Below, piece after piece: positions 22,600 to 34,393 of a stretch of DNA of 64,000 nucleotides. The first letter of the stretch is position 1. Each line of letters begins with the position of its first letter. The notes beneath the pieces were generated by a model. That model was given only the letters and a program-made list of their open reading frames with translations, was not told where the DNA came from and ran no database searches. The translations under genes were made by a program, and so were the position numbers. The stretch comes from Branchiostoma floridae (Eukaryota > Chordata > Leptocardii > Amphioxiformes > Branchiostomatidae). Location of the stretch: the NCBI RefSeq assembly GCF_000003815.2, contig NC_049985.1, positions 6,122,874 to 6,186,873 of the forward strand, given 5' to 3'.

Positions 22600-22703
22600 G
22601 AGAGCACATGACAGTAGCAAAAGGGATTTTGGAAGAAGCTACAATGATCCGAAGACGTCACCGGTTCTCCCAGACACGTCTTACACATTCAGTTATTTAC
22701 CAG
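22600..22703 (+). CDS. Candidate coding exon of unknown gene
   Basis: Acceptor TATCCTGTACAG and donor TTACCAG|GTACCC flank 104 nt that stay open in only one frame, phase 2 in and 1 out. It encodes a polar stretch beginning RAHDSSKRDFGRSYNDPKTS. It joins in phase to the small exon at 20712. No family is recognised. Confidence 0.35.
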
Positions 22704-23259
22704 GTACCCTCCGAAAGACATGCTAGTATGGGGTCTGCGAGCGTTTTTTCACCAGGCGTGACCACCTGTTTTGATTCATAGTTTAGAATCACTATTACAA
22801 TAAGATAAATACAGGCAGGATCGTAGCTGGGAACAAAGGCACAACCCGCCGTACGTGTAATTTGTCCGTACGTTTTTGGGGAGGTCACGTCCGCCACGTA
22901 TTTTTGAAAACGTTCAAGCTGTACAGGACAGACGCGTCACCCGTACTGTCACGTACGTAGGGCGAATTCGCAGCCCGAAGGCACACAAAGTTTTACCTGC
23001 ACGTAAAGTTCTACGGCGTGTCTGCATGCTCCAAAACCCGTCGGGTTCCCTACGAGTTCGCACGGAGGCGGTATTTACTACTTACTGATCCCAAAAGATT
23101 GCCCGCGTTTTGGCACGTAGACAGCACGTATTTGCACGTCCGGCGGGTTGTGCCCTTAGCTTAAAGAAAATACTGCAATTTAGACATTTTCTTTTGCAGT
23201 GCTCAGTGCTGTCAGCGATAAAAGTAGATCACAAACTACGGCAAGGTTGGAAATCTGTT

Positions 23260-24035
23260 CATAAAATGAACGACCACAAGCCTGCCGACAGAAAGTTACG
23301 TGCGACCGCACTTGTTCCGCGGTGGAACCTGCAAATTTGGGCGGGCAAATCTGTCCCGCTTTCAGTATACGTATCAACCAGCCGCCGGACACGTCGCGAG
23401 TTCCACGTAGTTTCATTTTCTTTTAGAGACAAAAAAGTAGTCCGTTCCATGACTCGGGCGTCGACATCCCATTCCAAGCAACCTTGTCGTTGAGGAGTAT
23501 TCCATGCTTTTCAAGGTTACCAATTTACTTCTATAGATTTTGTAAACCGATTTTATTGGACATGAAATCTGACATGTATTCATTTATTTATTGGCTCCAG
23601 TGCTGAGCCAACTGACATAAAAATCGACGACAGGGTCCATATCAAATTGAATATGATTTTTCTAAAGTTTTTAGGTGAGTTCAGTATAGGCGGATCATAT
23701 TTTTCCGGCGACACCTCGACACCTTGTTGGCAATACATATAAGACAAAAAACAACTGAATTCAACGCATAAACTAAAATTGATGTGTCAATGAAGCAGAG
23801 CTGCGACGCATTGGCGTGGAAAAAAAGCTCCACAAAACCCCCCAAAAAACTTGCCGGAGCCGAACCTCTGCTTGGAAAGTAGAAGTGGCTTAAGTCATTG
23901 ATCTTCTAAACAGAAGCTAAACGTAAATGAAGCCTACTCAAAATGTCTTGAATTTCTGGCGTCTTGAACGTGTCTGGACTTTCCTGTAAGGAAGAGAGCT
24001 CGGTGGTTCCCTCTCGACTACAAACTACAGTGTAT
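23260..24035. repeat. Left copy of a diverged ~1.5-kb repeat pair, with an inactive exon copy
   Basis: 23260-23345 recurs at 24073-24158 (ACGACCACAAGCCTGCCGAC). 23535-23790 matches 24915-25310 (TTTTGTAAACCGATTTT, TTCAGTATAGGCGGATCATA). 23936-24035 matches 25484-25600 on the minus strand but lacks the donor GT. The segment is old mobile or duplicated DNA, also carrying the GCAGAGGTTCGGCTCCGG end at 23857. Confidence 0.7.
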
Positions 24036-25483
24036 TGTAAAACTAAGTCAAAGCTTGGGCTTCTGAAAATCAGAAATGAACGACCACAAGCCTGCCGACA
24101 GAAAGTTACGTGCGACCGCACTTGTTCCGCGGTGGAACCTGCAACTTTGGGCGGGCCAACTTGACCTGTGCAGTAGTATCAACCAGCCGCTTGACACGTC
24201 GAGAGTAACAAGTAGTTTTATCTACTGTTAGAGACAAACTGGTCTGTACCATAACCATTGCGTCGACATCCCTTTCCAAAAACTTGTTGTAGCGGCGTAT
24301 CTCCCTTGTATTTTCTCCATTTAGCTTATGTATGATATTTGACTTTGAGGTTTTGGTCACAGACGAAAATATTGTCAAGAAATTTATGTTTCTGTCAACA
24401 ATTTCCGCTCTCATTTTCAATCTCTTATAGATTCTAACAGGAAATCTAGAGGGTACGAAAGAGAGCAAATATTCTACTTTTTGTCGATATACAAAAAAAA
24501 TATGTTTCCATCGACTTTAAGAGCGAAATTCAGCCGTCTCCAATCTGCGAGCGGCCGTGTCATAACTTTGACTCCAGAATAGAATGTGCCCGGTTTTACT
24601 TTTAAGGTATCATCTACTCTGGACAGGTCCCCATTCAATAAATCTCAAATTCTTGACCAGAAATCTATATACAATGGTCCCATCTTATGACAGCCGAGTT
24701 TAAGTTTCAAGATACGAAGTGATATAAATATGATAAAGAAATAAATGTAAATCGAACTAAGAATCTCCGACGGCAGAAAACCGCGCGCACTTTTGAGACA
24801 GTTGTGTATGAACCGCCGGGTGACGGGACCACAAAACTTTTTACTTGACTCGACAACCCCGATTATTCCAATATTTCATTGCGTCTATAATTTTCAAGCT
24901 TCGCAATGTACTCCTATAATAGATTTTGTAAACAGATTTTTTATGTGACATGACATCTGTTGTAAATCGGTTGATTATAAAGCAAATTCTTTCAACATCT
25001 TTTTAATTATTTATCCATTTATTCCAGAGCTAACTGACAAAAAACGACAACTGAGTCCATTGAAAATGAATTTTCTGTGTTTTTTAAGAAGGCTTATAGG
25101 CTTGGGCGACACATACGACAAAAAACACAACGGGAACCAATGCAAAAACTAAATCGACGACACGGTCCATATGAAATTGAATATGATTTTTCTAAAGTTT
25201 TAAGAGAGTTCAGTATAGGCGGATCATATTTATCTGGCGACACCTTGTGGGCAATATATATATATAAGACAAAAAACAACCGAATTCAACGTATAAACTA
25301 AAATTGATGTGTCAAAGCAGAACACTTCGGCTTAGAAAACAGAAAGCCCGACAAAAACGCCTAAAAACTTGACAAGACTTGTCCGAACCGAACCTCTGCT
25401 TAGAGGTACAACAAACAACAAACAAGCCGCCTAAATCGTCGATCTTCTAAAAAAGCTAAGTGCAAATGATGAAGCCTGCTCAC

Positions 25484-25573
25484 CGTTTGCAAATTTCTGG
25501 CGAATGCTGCGCTCGTGTGCCTGGGTGTTGTTGTTGGAGTTCAGCTCGGTGGTTCCCTCTCCACTTGAACTGA
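25484..25573 (-). CDS. Candidate phase 1-1 exon, S/T/N-rich
   Basis: Donor AACG|GTGAGC is strong; the acceptor GCAAAAG is weak. The 90 nt are open in phase 1-1 and encode SSSGEGTTELNSNNNTQAHE then RSIRQKFANG. ERSIRQK is reminiscent of the SCHIP1 motif ESIRQKLALG, but seven residues are not enough to name it. It could equally be an upstream exon of a minus-strand gene that is otherwise outside view. Confidence 0.35.
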
Positions 25574-25856
25574 CTTTTGCAGACAACAACAGCCCTTTTT
25601 ATCTGTTCTGAGGAGTTGGTAACTTAAAGAAGGTGCGGCAAGGTGCGGCAAGACTGACAGGAGAGACTGTGTTAACGTCATGCCTAATGGACCTTCTAAG
25701 ATGGGTATCGGGTGGATAATTCTTAGGTCGCTTCAGTTCAAGTATTCTTCTGTGTCAATTGTCACGCAGACGACAACTGTCAATCACTCGGAACAATGCA
25801 CAAAAAGAACAAAATGGGCCGGTACTGTGCGTCACAAGGATCGCATGTAGCTTATG

Positions 25857-26047
25857 TAAGGCTTAGGTCACATTTTCAAAACGGGGACCGGCCGGGATGT
25901 TTTAAGAAACGAAAAATTAAAATGTATACCTAGAAATATACACATATCATGCCCATGAATCTTATTTTGACATTTTGTGTATTTTGATGTCTATTCTGTC
26001 ATTCTTTTCGCTCCCGATCTCGGTTTGGAAATGTGACCTAAGCCTTA
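25857..26047. mobile_element. MITE, TTAGGTCACATTT family
   Basis: The left end GTAAGGCTTAGGTCACATTT is mirrored at the right end by GGAAATGTGACCTAAGCCTT. The inside includes GAAACGAAAAATTAAAATG and CATATCATGCCCATGAATCT, shared with 30485 and 40660. About 190 bp, non-coding. From 26048 to 26790 there is no clear gene; 26350-26404 has splice-like edges but no more support. Confidence 0.85.
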
Positions 26048-26796
26048 ATGGGAGGGGGGTGAAATGGGGATTTTATGAGAAAGAGGGAAAAGCTTTATCA
26101 ACACAACATGAAGCAAAGTGACTTTCGTAAAGTCGTCTGTAAACTACATCATGTAATATGGGAATGAACAATATGGGATAACAAACTTGACTACACATGA
26201 GTGTCACCACCTGTTCTAATAACAAATCAATCTTTTATGTGTTTACCTATCCTAGCATTATAAAAGCTGCGACGGCAAATAGTCAAATTGTCTTCTAGTA
26301 TCGAGTTTCTTGAGACATCATGGTGCTGAGACGTTGTTTCGTCCCTCAGGTCACTGTCATGCAGGGGACCGGGAATGACGCTGAGAGATGCAGAGGATCA
26401 TTTGGTAAAACTCTGCTGAAATAACTTTAAAAAATGACCAGGTGTGCCCATTTTCCTTATCACATAACACAAATACGTCTAAGATTATCTTATTTCTTTC
26501 CATAAACATTTAAAAGACATGTATTTTCTCAAAAGTCCTACACTGATAACAAAGACGGATCCGCTCAAAGCGAATCGAGGTGTTATAATCTTTTTTTTAT
26601 CGCTTTACCATCATATGCCAATATGGAAGGATGCCTACTACAGGTCCTACTATAATGTACAGTCCTGCATGACAATATTCGGCACAGGACTCGTCACAAA
26701 ACTTGGAATCAGCTGCAAAAAATACACATTTCAACCGGAGGACATAACACAACCAATTGAAACAACGAATATCACACTCACTCAGTCGTATAGCTA

Positions 26797-26972
26797 GGTA
26801 GCTGTAGGGGCAGTCTGTCCGTCCACAGAGGTTCTCCACTTCTGACGGTCGTCGGCCAGTCTGGTCAGCTAAACCGCCGTCCTTCCTGACCAATCCTTGA
26901 CATCGCTGATCCACGTTCGGCGAGGGTGATCCCCCGGCCGCACTCCTTCTGTCTAAGTGCCTCTCCATCTAG
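26797..26972 (-). pseudogene. Decayed C-terminus of a LINE reverse-transcriptase ORF
   Basis: Minus-strand reading gives RRTWISDVKDWSGRTAV, a stop, then LTRLADDRQKWRTSVDGQ, and ends APTAT-stop. The W-x-x-D(V/I) plus DDRQKWR ending is typical of the tail of many invertebrate non-LTR retrotransposon ORF2 proteins. One in-frame stop and the short length show it is dead. Confidence 0.65.
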
Positions 26973-27529
26973 ATACAGTCTAAACCACTGCAGCTGCAAC
27001 AACGAACAAGTTGATACTGTAATTTCCAAAGAGAAGAATATGAACAGCATTTTGTAGTTGTTTTTTAAAAACATTTTCATACAATAAAGTTCTTTGTTCT
27101 TTATTCATTTCTTCTTCCAACAATTCATGATCTAGAGCTTGGCAGAGTTGGGGAGTTGGTAGGACATGTTGATAGCTATTCTAACAGTAAGGAACATTTC
27201 GGAAAAGGAAAGGATAAATGGGGGTGGGAGGGTGGCAATCCAAAAAGAGTGTCCATTGTTGTTTTGCAAGTCGTGGGTAAAACAGTGGGGCGTATCAAGA
27301 GATGGCTTAGCGTATGGGGTCTTGTATGTTCTCAAACAAGATGGTCTGTACACAATAAGATATTTGACGTCGTGTTAGCTTGGAGGATCATATAATACCT
27401 TCGTGTCCGGGAATGAATTCGGATTCAGGAACTTGGCACTTTACCTGCCTTCAGCGATGGCGCCTCTGACGCTTGACTTGCCTCATGGGTGTTACCTGTA
27501 GATCGATATAGATCATAGACTGGTTTATA

Positions 27530-28115
27530 GACTGGTTTTATTGATTGAAAACTCCTGGCAGCCAAAAGGCTGAATTGTGAGATTCACAGTTACAAAGTTT
27601 TCACAAACATCACAAACACTACAAGTAAAAAATATATCAATCAACTTATATAACGTTACATTTGTTGCCAATTTACAACATGATGAAATACAATAATCAT
27701 TGCACATCAATGTTAAATAAAAGTTATTTACTGCTGTTCAAGAGCTTGACAATGTACGGTAATGGACTTTGGGCATATCGTTTTGTACGTGCTGACATGA
27801 TGTCGATTTTGTTTTTTGTCTTGTTTCCCTCCCCGCGACTTCACCTCTTAAATTATGCATGGTAGCCAAGTGTGGTACAGGTTTGACTTGGCCAGCTTCT
27901 TTCCAAACTTCAGGCACAGGTCTTCCCTCCTCTCATAGAACTTCAGTGCTTTGCAAGACTGCTCATTTGAGAGGGTATGTCCTAGGATAATCCTAGTTGC
28001 CCGTCGTTGGATCTTTTCTATCTTCACGTGTTGTGTGTTCGTAAGGCCAAGGTAATCATGTAAGACTTTAAGTCTTCTTCTGAGCCAAGAATCACGTAGA
28101 AGACGTAGTAGTTGT
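27530..28115 (-). pseudogene. 5'-truncated LINE: RT-protein C-terminus and 3' UTR
   Basis: Reading down from 28115 on the minus strand gives an open stretch with DSWLRRRLKVLHDYLG, IEKIQRRATRIILGHTLS and FYERREDLCLKFGKKLAKSN, ending at a stop near 27860. The IQRRATR..L motif is the usual post-RT region of CR1/L2/I-like LINEs. The rest to 27530 is 3' UTR with a short AATAAAACC end. It is a separate insertion from the fragment at 26.8 kb. Confidence 0.7.
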
Positions 28116-28449
28116 TAATCCTGGCTTAGGAACGATGGAACGCTTCGTGCAACTTAAACAACAGATGAGGGGAACGTGATAAGGAACAAAGTAAGGCCAC
28201 ACACCTCATCAACAGTTCAAAGCAACTCTTAAAGCCAGGATGGCTTCAAGTATTCTGACTTTACCTCAAGAAGCATTTGTCAGGGCCACTCGAGAAAACC
28301 TGACTTGATGCGTTGTGCATCAGAAGGGGGAATTCATTACCACTTCGAATTCAGAGAGACTGAAAAAGGCTTTGTTGTGGTGCTGTGACATTCCCCCTTT
28401 AGGCATATTTATCATCAAATATTACCATAGATTGTCAGCACTTAATTTC

Positions 28450-28600
28450 CAAGTAGATGTTCAGCTCCGGTTGCTGTCGTGTTTAGTCGTCTTTGCCAGA
28501 CTTTCTATTTTTACCTTTTGTCTTGGCCGCTGGTCCGACAAAAACGACTAAAACACACCAAAAACAGCTGAAGCTTGGAGAGTACTTAGCGCCGTGCCTT
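28450..28600. repeat. Short inverted repeat of the intronic MITE family
   Basis: CAGCTCCGGTTGCTGTCGTGTTTAGTCGT and the AAAACGACTAAAACACACC side form imperfect arms, with GACTTTCTATTTTTA inside. The pattern matches the element at 7025-7262. Confidence 0.5.
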
Positions 28601-28704
28601 TCGCTAGTTTTACACTTTGGGCAACGCGAAGTCATCTCAATTGTATGTTGGAGGAGAAAGTTAAATCTCATTATCTAATGATATCCCGTTGGCAATAGTC
28701 ATGT

Positions 28705-28813
28705 ATTTGTGTGTGTGTGTGTGTTTGTTTGTGTGTGTGTGTGTGTGTGTGTGTCTGTGTGTGTGTGTTTATGTGTGTGTGTGTGTTTATGTGTGTGTGT
28801 GTCTCTGTGTTTC

Positions 28814-28897
<84 letters not shown>

Positions 28898-28920
28898 TCT
28901 GTGTCTGTGTTGGGGGGGGG
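28705..28920. repeat. (GT)n microsatellite
   Basis: More than 200 bp of GT with rare interruptions, ending in a run of nine or more G. Open frames here (Cys-Val on plus, His-Thr on minus) are artefacts. Confidence 0.98.
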
Positions 28921-29289
28921 GCAGTGTGGTAAATGTACTCCCTTTTTGAGGTCACATTTTTCAGGAATTATGCAAAATTACCAACGTCCTCGGTTATACA
29001 TCTGGGGCGATGTGGTGTTAGGTAGCCCGAAGAAACGCCAGACGGAGATTGTGTTTAATTGACAGAATGTTCCCTTATACAAAGCCGTTGGGCCGGCCGC
29101 TGTGCCCCTGTCATGCCCTGAAACGCGGCATAATTGGAGACTGGCACGTACGCCAGTACACCGCTGGGCCTGACCTTGAGTGTTAAGAAGACTGCATCAA
29201 AAATGATCAAAACTGTCCCTTTTCAAGAAATACAAAAATTGCTACTGCCCGTGATCAGCATACTAACATGAATCTGGAATTAACAGGTA

Positions 29290-29565
29290 TCTGCGTGTGT
29301 GGTGTGTGTTAGTGTGAGTGTGTGTGTTAGTGAGTGAGTGAGTGTGTGTGTGTGTGTGTGTGCGCGCGTGTTAGTGTGAGTGTGTGTGTTAGTGAGTGTG
29401 TGTGTGTGTCTGTTAGTGTGAGTGAGTGTATGTATGTGCGTTGTGGTGTGTGCATGTGTATGTGCGCGCGCGTTTATATGTATGTGTGTGTGTGTTTATG
29501 TGTACATGAGTGTGTGTGTGTGTGTGCATATGTGCGCGTGTGTCTGTGCATGTGTGTAGCAATAA
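29290..29565. repeat. (GT)n-rich microsatellite
   Basis: About 275 bp of interrupted GT/GTGTGA/GCGC repeats. From 29566 to 30080 nothing is recognised. Confidence 0.95.
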
Positions 29566-30079
29566 GTAGAAATGTCTGCACCGTGTTAAGAGATATTTGC
29601 TAATACCCCTTTTCCACAAGGACGGCGCTCTCGCCGCGCTCTCTCTGCGACCTTTAATTTGACAGACCGCTCAACGAATTCTATAGAAAAGAAACGATTT
29701 TTTACACTCTGGAAATGTTGTCAGAAGTCTTTTGATAGATTTTACTCAAGAAATTGACACTTGGAATATAGGATATGAATGTAGGATACAAAAGTTTAAT
29801 GGAAAAGTGTGTTTTATCGCCACTGTAAACCCTTATGACTGATAGAATTGTAGATATATGCAACGTTTCATGAAAGTACACATTATTAGGTTTACAATGG
29901 TATATACCTTCATGGGGTTATTGTAAAGTAAAGTAACAAAAAAAAAACAATATCGAACTGGTACGCTTTGTTTCAAAGGTGTCTGGGAACCCCAGCACTG
30001 GTGGGTGGTGGTGGTATAGAAAGCCAACAGGACAAGGGTTATAGGGATAAAAAAGACGTAGCCATTGCCTCCATCCGTT

Positions 30080-30234
30080 ACTTCAGCATCTTGAGATATG
30101 ATGTTCGCAATTTTGCTGAAGATACAGAAGACCTGACCAATCAGACATCATCCTGAAGCGATCGCGAGAAGGTTCGCACAGACAACTTTCCTGGAAAAAC
30201 AAGTCAAGGGAACAATCGCTGGATTCTGATCCGG
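30080..30234 (+). repeat. Right end of a first copy (copy 0) of the tandem block
   Basis: From TTACTTCAGCATCTTGAGAT to GGATTCTGATCCGG it matches 32233-32387, 36812-36953 and 39126-39279. The N gap 30235-30484 follows at once, so the array was collapsed or broken here. Confidence 0.85.
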
Positions 30235-30484
30235 NNNNNNNNNNNNNNNNNNNNNNNNNNNNNNNNNNNNNNNNNNNNNNNNNNNNNNNNNNNNNNNNNN
30301 NNNNNNNNNNNNNNNNNNNNNNNNNNNNNNNNNNNNNNNNNNNNNNNNNNNNNNNNNNNNNNNNNNNNNNNNNNNNNNNNNNNNNNNNNNNNNNNNNNNN
30401 NNNNNNNNNNNNNNNNNNNNNNNNNNNNNNNNNNNNNNNNNNNNNNNNNNNNNNNNNNNNNNNNNNNNNNNNNNNNNNNNNNNN

Positions 30485-32445
30485 AACGAAAAATATACAC
30501 ATATCATGCCCATGAATCTTATTTTGACATTTTGTGCATTTTGATGTCTTTCATATAATTCTAGGCTCAGGCCTACGTCACATTTCCTACCCGGGGCCCG
30601 GCCGGGCTGTTTGCGGAAACGATAAATTAATGTTTATGCCAATAAATATGCACAAGGCATGCCGTTGAATCATTTTTGGTACATTTTGTGTTCTTGTTGT
30701 CTTTTACATAGTACTTTTCGTTCCCCAAAGCTGCCCGACCGGGCCCCTTTGTGGAAATGTGACGTTAGCCTTAGAGTCCGAACACCGGGAGGTCTACTCA
30801 CTCTGTCGGCCTGAGGTGCCCTGGCTTCCCGGCCACAAGGTGTTCTCGCTACCTGGCAACGCATCATGTGGATGGAGTGACCACTGACTTCCGGGTTCCC
30901 TCTCTATCTATATAAAAGTTGGGGGCGACATATTAAGTAAACACAAACCAAATGTAATCTAATAACGTTATAGGACAGGTATCCGATTATGTGGTATTCC
31001 CACATTTTGTAACTGAAAGTGATACATTGTACCGTCATCAATAGAAACAAGGAGAACAGAGTTTAGCCTCCCGACCTATAGTAAGGAATTGAAGTGTGAC
31101 ATATCAAGTTAAAACAAAAATAATATCTAACAACGCAGGGATTGTGTCCGATTTATTCCCACATTTTGGAACTAAAGTTAAAGGTATACATCGTATCTTC
31201 ATAATGTTTATTACATACTGTTCATGAGTGACTTCTCTGTCTTTTTTCCTTTCTTTGAGGTTGTTTACAAATACTTTGTGCCATGCTTAATTACCTTGTA
31301 CCATGCTTAATAAATGCTTCTCTGTTACCAAGTTGTGTCATGCTTAATAAATGCCTATCTGTTACCAACTTCTCTGTTGTACCGTGCTTACCTTGCTTAG
31401 TAAATGTTTCTCTGTTACCAAGTTGTACCTTGCTTAGTAAATGCTTCTCTGTTACTAACTTCTTGGTTGCACCTTGCTTCATAAATCCCATGAGAAAATT
31501 CCTGATTGACCTTTACACACGTGGTAAGGCATTTCAGTGTCGCATGCAGTAATTTACAACATTTCTGGTGTATCTGTTTTCTACATTTCCATCATTTCTA
31601 GCGGAAATTTAACGATTCTGATTTGTTTAAGTATGTGTCATAACCACCCCATCTTGCCGAGCTAGCTTCCCGGAGGCTTTGGGTGTGTTTATGCAGTTGT
31701 CCTCTAACTGCTATATTTGCTACCTACTGTCTAGGTATTTACAAAATCCAGATGCACCATCAAATGGCCGCACTTACAGGGGGGATACCTCGTATTTTCA
31801 ATTCATATATCATCATGGAAAGCATAGTACATTGCAGTTTTTTTACCACTGGAAGGTAGTTGTGTGATACCTAAGTATTTGTATGCTTACTCCCTGTATT
31901 CCTCTCTTATTAAAGGAATATAAAAAAAACAGAGATTCAGTCCTACATGCAAAGACCTCTACACACGTGATCACGCATATTCTATTGGATTGTTTCAGTA
32001 CCGTATGAGGCCGTACTGAGCAGATGTGACACGAAGAACTGTTAAGGGTACCTCAGACTCACCTTAAACGCAAAAGTTCACTATACAGCTTCAATCAACT
32101 ATATATCGTTTTGTAACCAAGGCGACCACGCCTGTACACAGTATTCAAGGTGGGGAAGTAAGAGCTGTTTAGTTTATTCTTCAATATTACAAACTACAAG
32201 TTCAAGAGTAATCTGAGTCATTGCCTCAATGCTTTACTTCAGCATCTTTAGATATGACGTTCGCAATTTTGCTGAAGATAAATTCCTGATCAATCAGACG
32301 TCATCCTGAAGCGATCGCGAGAAGGTTCGCACAGACAACTTTCCTGGAAAAACAAGTCAAGGGAACAATCGCTGGATTCTGATCCGGTCATGCATTAAAG
32401 GTCGCAGGTTCTGTGAATGAGATAACGACTTTGTTTTTCTCAAAA
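30485..32445 (+). repeat. Tandem block copy 1 (MITE + 37-bp minisatellite + unique arm)
   Basis: Ordered landmarks: MITE end (30570-30775), ACACCGGGAGGTCTACTCAC (30783), a short 37-bp minisatellite (31275-31490), GAAAATTCCTGATTGACC, a conserved 62-codon frame (31679) and GCGATCGCGAGAAGG near 32317. The same order is seen in copies 2 and 3. Confidence 0.9.
31275..31490. repeat. 37-bp minisatellite, short allele (block copy 1)
   Basis: Degenerate units of TACCTTGCTTAGTAAATGCT followed by TCTCTGTTACCAAGTTG. About six units here against about 26 in copy 2 and about ten in copy 3. Confidence 0.9.
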
Positions 32446-32682
32446 GGCGCCAAAATCTTCATACATGATTGCACGAGATCAACAAAAGCTATCCTCCCCG
32501 GGTAAACTGACATTTAACAGATTATATCTTTCCGCTATCTTCGCCTTTCCCATTAAACACGTATATGTCTGTTACCTTTGTGCTTACTTAACATGAAGGG
32601 TGGGGGTGGGGGACTCGTCCCTTTTATGTAAGTGAAGAAAAATATTTTAGAAAGGCAGCGTTGATGGGAAACACCGGCATAC

Positions 32683-32895
32683 TGTAAATGCAGAAATGTT
32701 CGTGGTGGTTTTATGTTCGCTGTTTTCGCGGTGGCCACTTCACCGCGAATTTAAAATCACCGCGAACATTTTTCCATGGCAGTAAGAGACTACAGTGCAT
32801 GGTGCTACCGCGAACTTAAAACCACCGCGAAGACTCCTTTTTCCCGCTACCACGAAATTAAATCCCCGTGAACTATGTGGCCGGGAGTTCTACGC
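32683..32895. mobile_element. Palindromic CCGCGAA-type MITE
   Basis: TACTGTAAATGCAGAAATGT opens a segment rich in ACCGCGAA and TTCGCGGTGG inverted motifs (GGTGGTTTTATGTTCGC against GCGAACTTAAAACCACC). The layout is that of small palindromic repeats common in marine invertebrate genomes. Confidence 0.65.
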
Positions 32896-33057
32896 TCATG
32901 CTCACGAAAATTTGTGGTCACCTTTACGGTGTATTCCCGGCTAGCCTTGATATCAGACTGCTCCAAGCGCATACACAGCCAGGCTCTTCGGCAGTTTGTG
33001 CAACTTGTCCCGAAGGAAACTTTGCCACAGCCCCGTGAGTTTAGACCCCGCTTATGC

Positions 33058-34393
33058 TAACGTCACATTTGCACAAAGGGGTCCGGCCGGGTAGGTTAGA
33101 GGCTGAATTGTTGCACTTTCGGGCGGGTCCCCGTGAGACCCCCGGCGGCTGCCGGGCTATTTTGGGGCTCGGGCGGGGCCCCGGTTGATTCTAAGTCGGA
33201 CATAAAATCAATCGGGGCCCGGGCAGGAAAATACGCCGAATCAAAGCCGTCGACTAACCGTGAACACATCGACAGGGTCCCCTACAGTACCTGCCCGGTA
33301 CCCGCTCGGTACTCCGACGGTACTCGACGGTACAGGCCCAACCTTCTTGCATTACAAACTATTGCATCCGTTGTGTCATCCCGGAACACCGCCGGGGCCG
33401 CTGACGGGGTCCCTCGGTCATCAAACAAGACAATTTGGGCCATGGTCACATTTCCATATAGGGACCCTGCCGGGTAATTTACGGACTGTTTTTTGGCTCT
33501 TCCGGTCGGGGTCCTGCTGGTCTCCCAACGGCTGCCGGGGTATTTTTCGTCTCGGGCGGGCCCCGTTTGGTTTTAGTCGGACTTAAAATGAACCGGGGTC
33601 CAGGCGGGGAAATTATCATCAGTAANNNNNNNNNNNNNNNNNNNNNNNNNNNNNNNNNNNNNNNNNNNNNNNNNNNNNNNNNNNNNNNNNNNNNNNNNNN
33701 NNNNNNNNNNNNNNNNNNNNNNNNNNNNNNNNNNNNNNNNNNNNNNNNNNNNNNNNNNNNNNNNNNNNNNNNNNNNNNNNNNNNNNNNNNNNNNNNNNNN
33801 NNNNNNNNNNNNNNNNNNNNNNNNNNNNNNNNNNNNNNNNNNNNNNNNNNNNNNNNNNNNNNNNNNNNNNNNNNNNNNNNNNNNNNNNNNNNNNNNNNNN
33901 NNNNNNNNNNNNNNNNNNNNNNNNNNNNNNNNNNNNNNNNNNNNNNNNNNNNNNNNNNNNNNNNNNNNNNNNNNNNNNNNNNNNNNNNNNNNNNNNNNNN
34001 NNNNNNNNNNNNNNNNNNNNAAAAACAAAAACAAAAAAACAACACATGATGGTCGTGGTTCGCGGGGCGTACGACAGGGACCATACAGTTATTTACAAGG
34101 GGTGAATCGGCCGACCCACTGCCAGACCCCTACGAGGTACCCGTGGACATCCACAGGGCAGCTCGCGGACGCGGTTGCCTGCCGAACATCGAGCGATAAA
34201 GGCTTAAAGCATACGACTGTTGCACGAAAGCCGCCGGAATGCCCACCGGAGCCCCCCGGGACCTCTAACGGGACGCGTGAAGAAAAAATGATTTGTGACT
34301 ACGTGAGCCGATGTCTACCCGGCTTCAAAGCTCGGCCGGGGCCTACATCAGTTAGACACCGCGCGGACCCCCTATGTAATGTGACGTAGGCCT
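33058..34393. mobile_element. Larger relative of the GTCACATTT MITE family, with gap
   Basis: The left end CTAACGTCACATTTGCACAA followed by GGGGTCCGGCCGGG and the right end GGACCCCCTATGTAATGTGACGTAGGCCTTA are inverted matches to the MITE ends at 30570 and 34385. The inside is GC-rich, unlike its surroundings, and is cut by 395 N. No transposase can be read in the visible parts. Confidence 0.5.

Noticed and set aside
28689-29062. Overlapping Cys/Val-rich and His/Thr-rich open frames
   Set aside because: They are translations of a GT microsatellite; all frames are open because GT repeats contain no stops.
33479-34084. Open frames of 142-201 residues
   Set aside because: Most of their length is N; the visible flanks show no domain.
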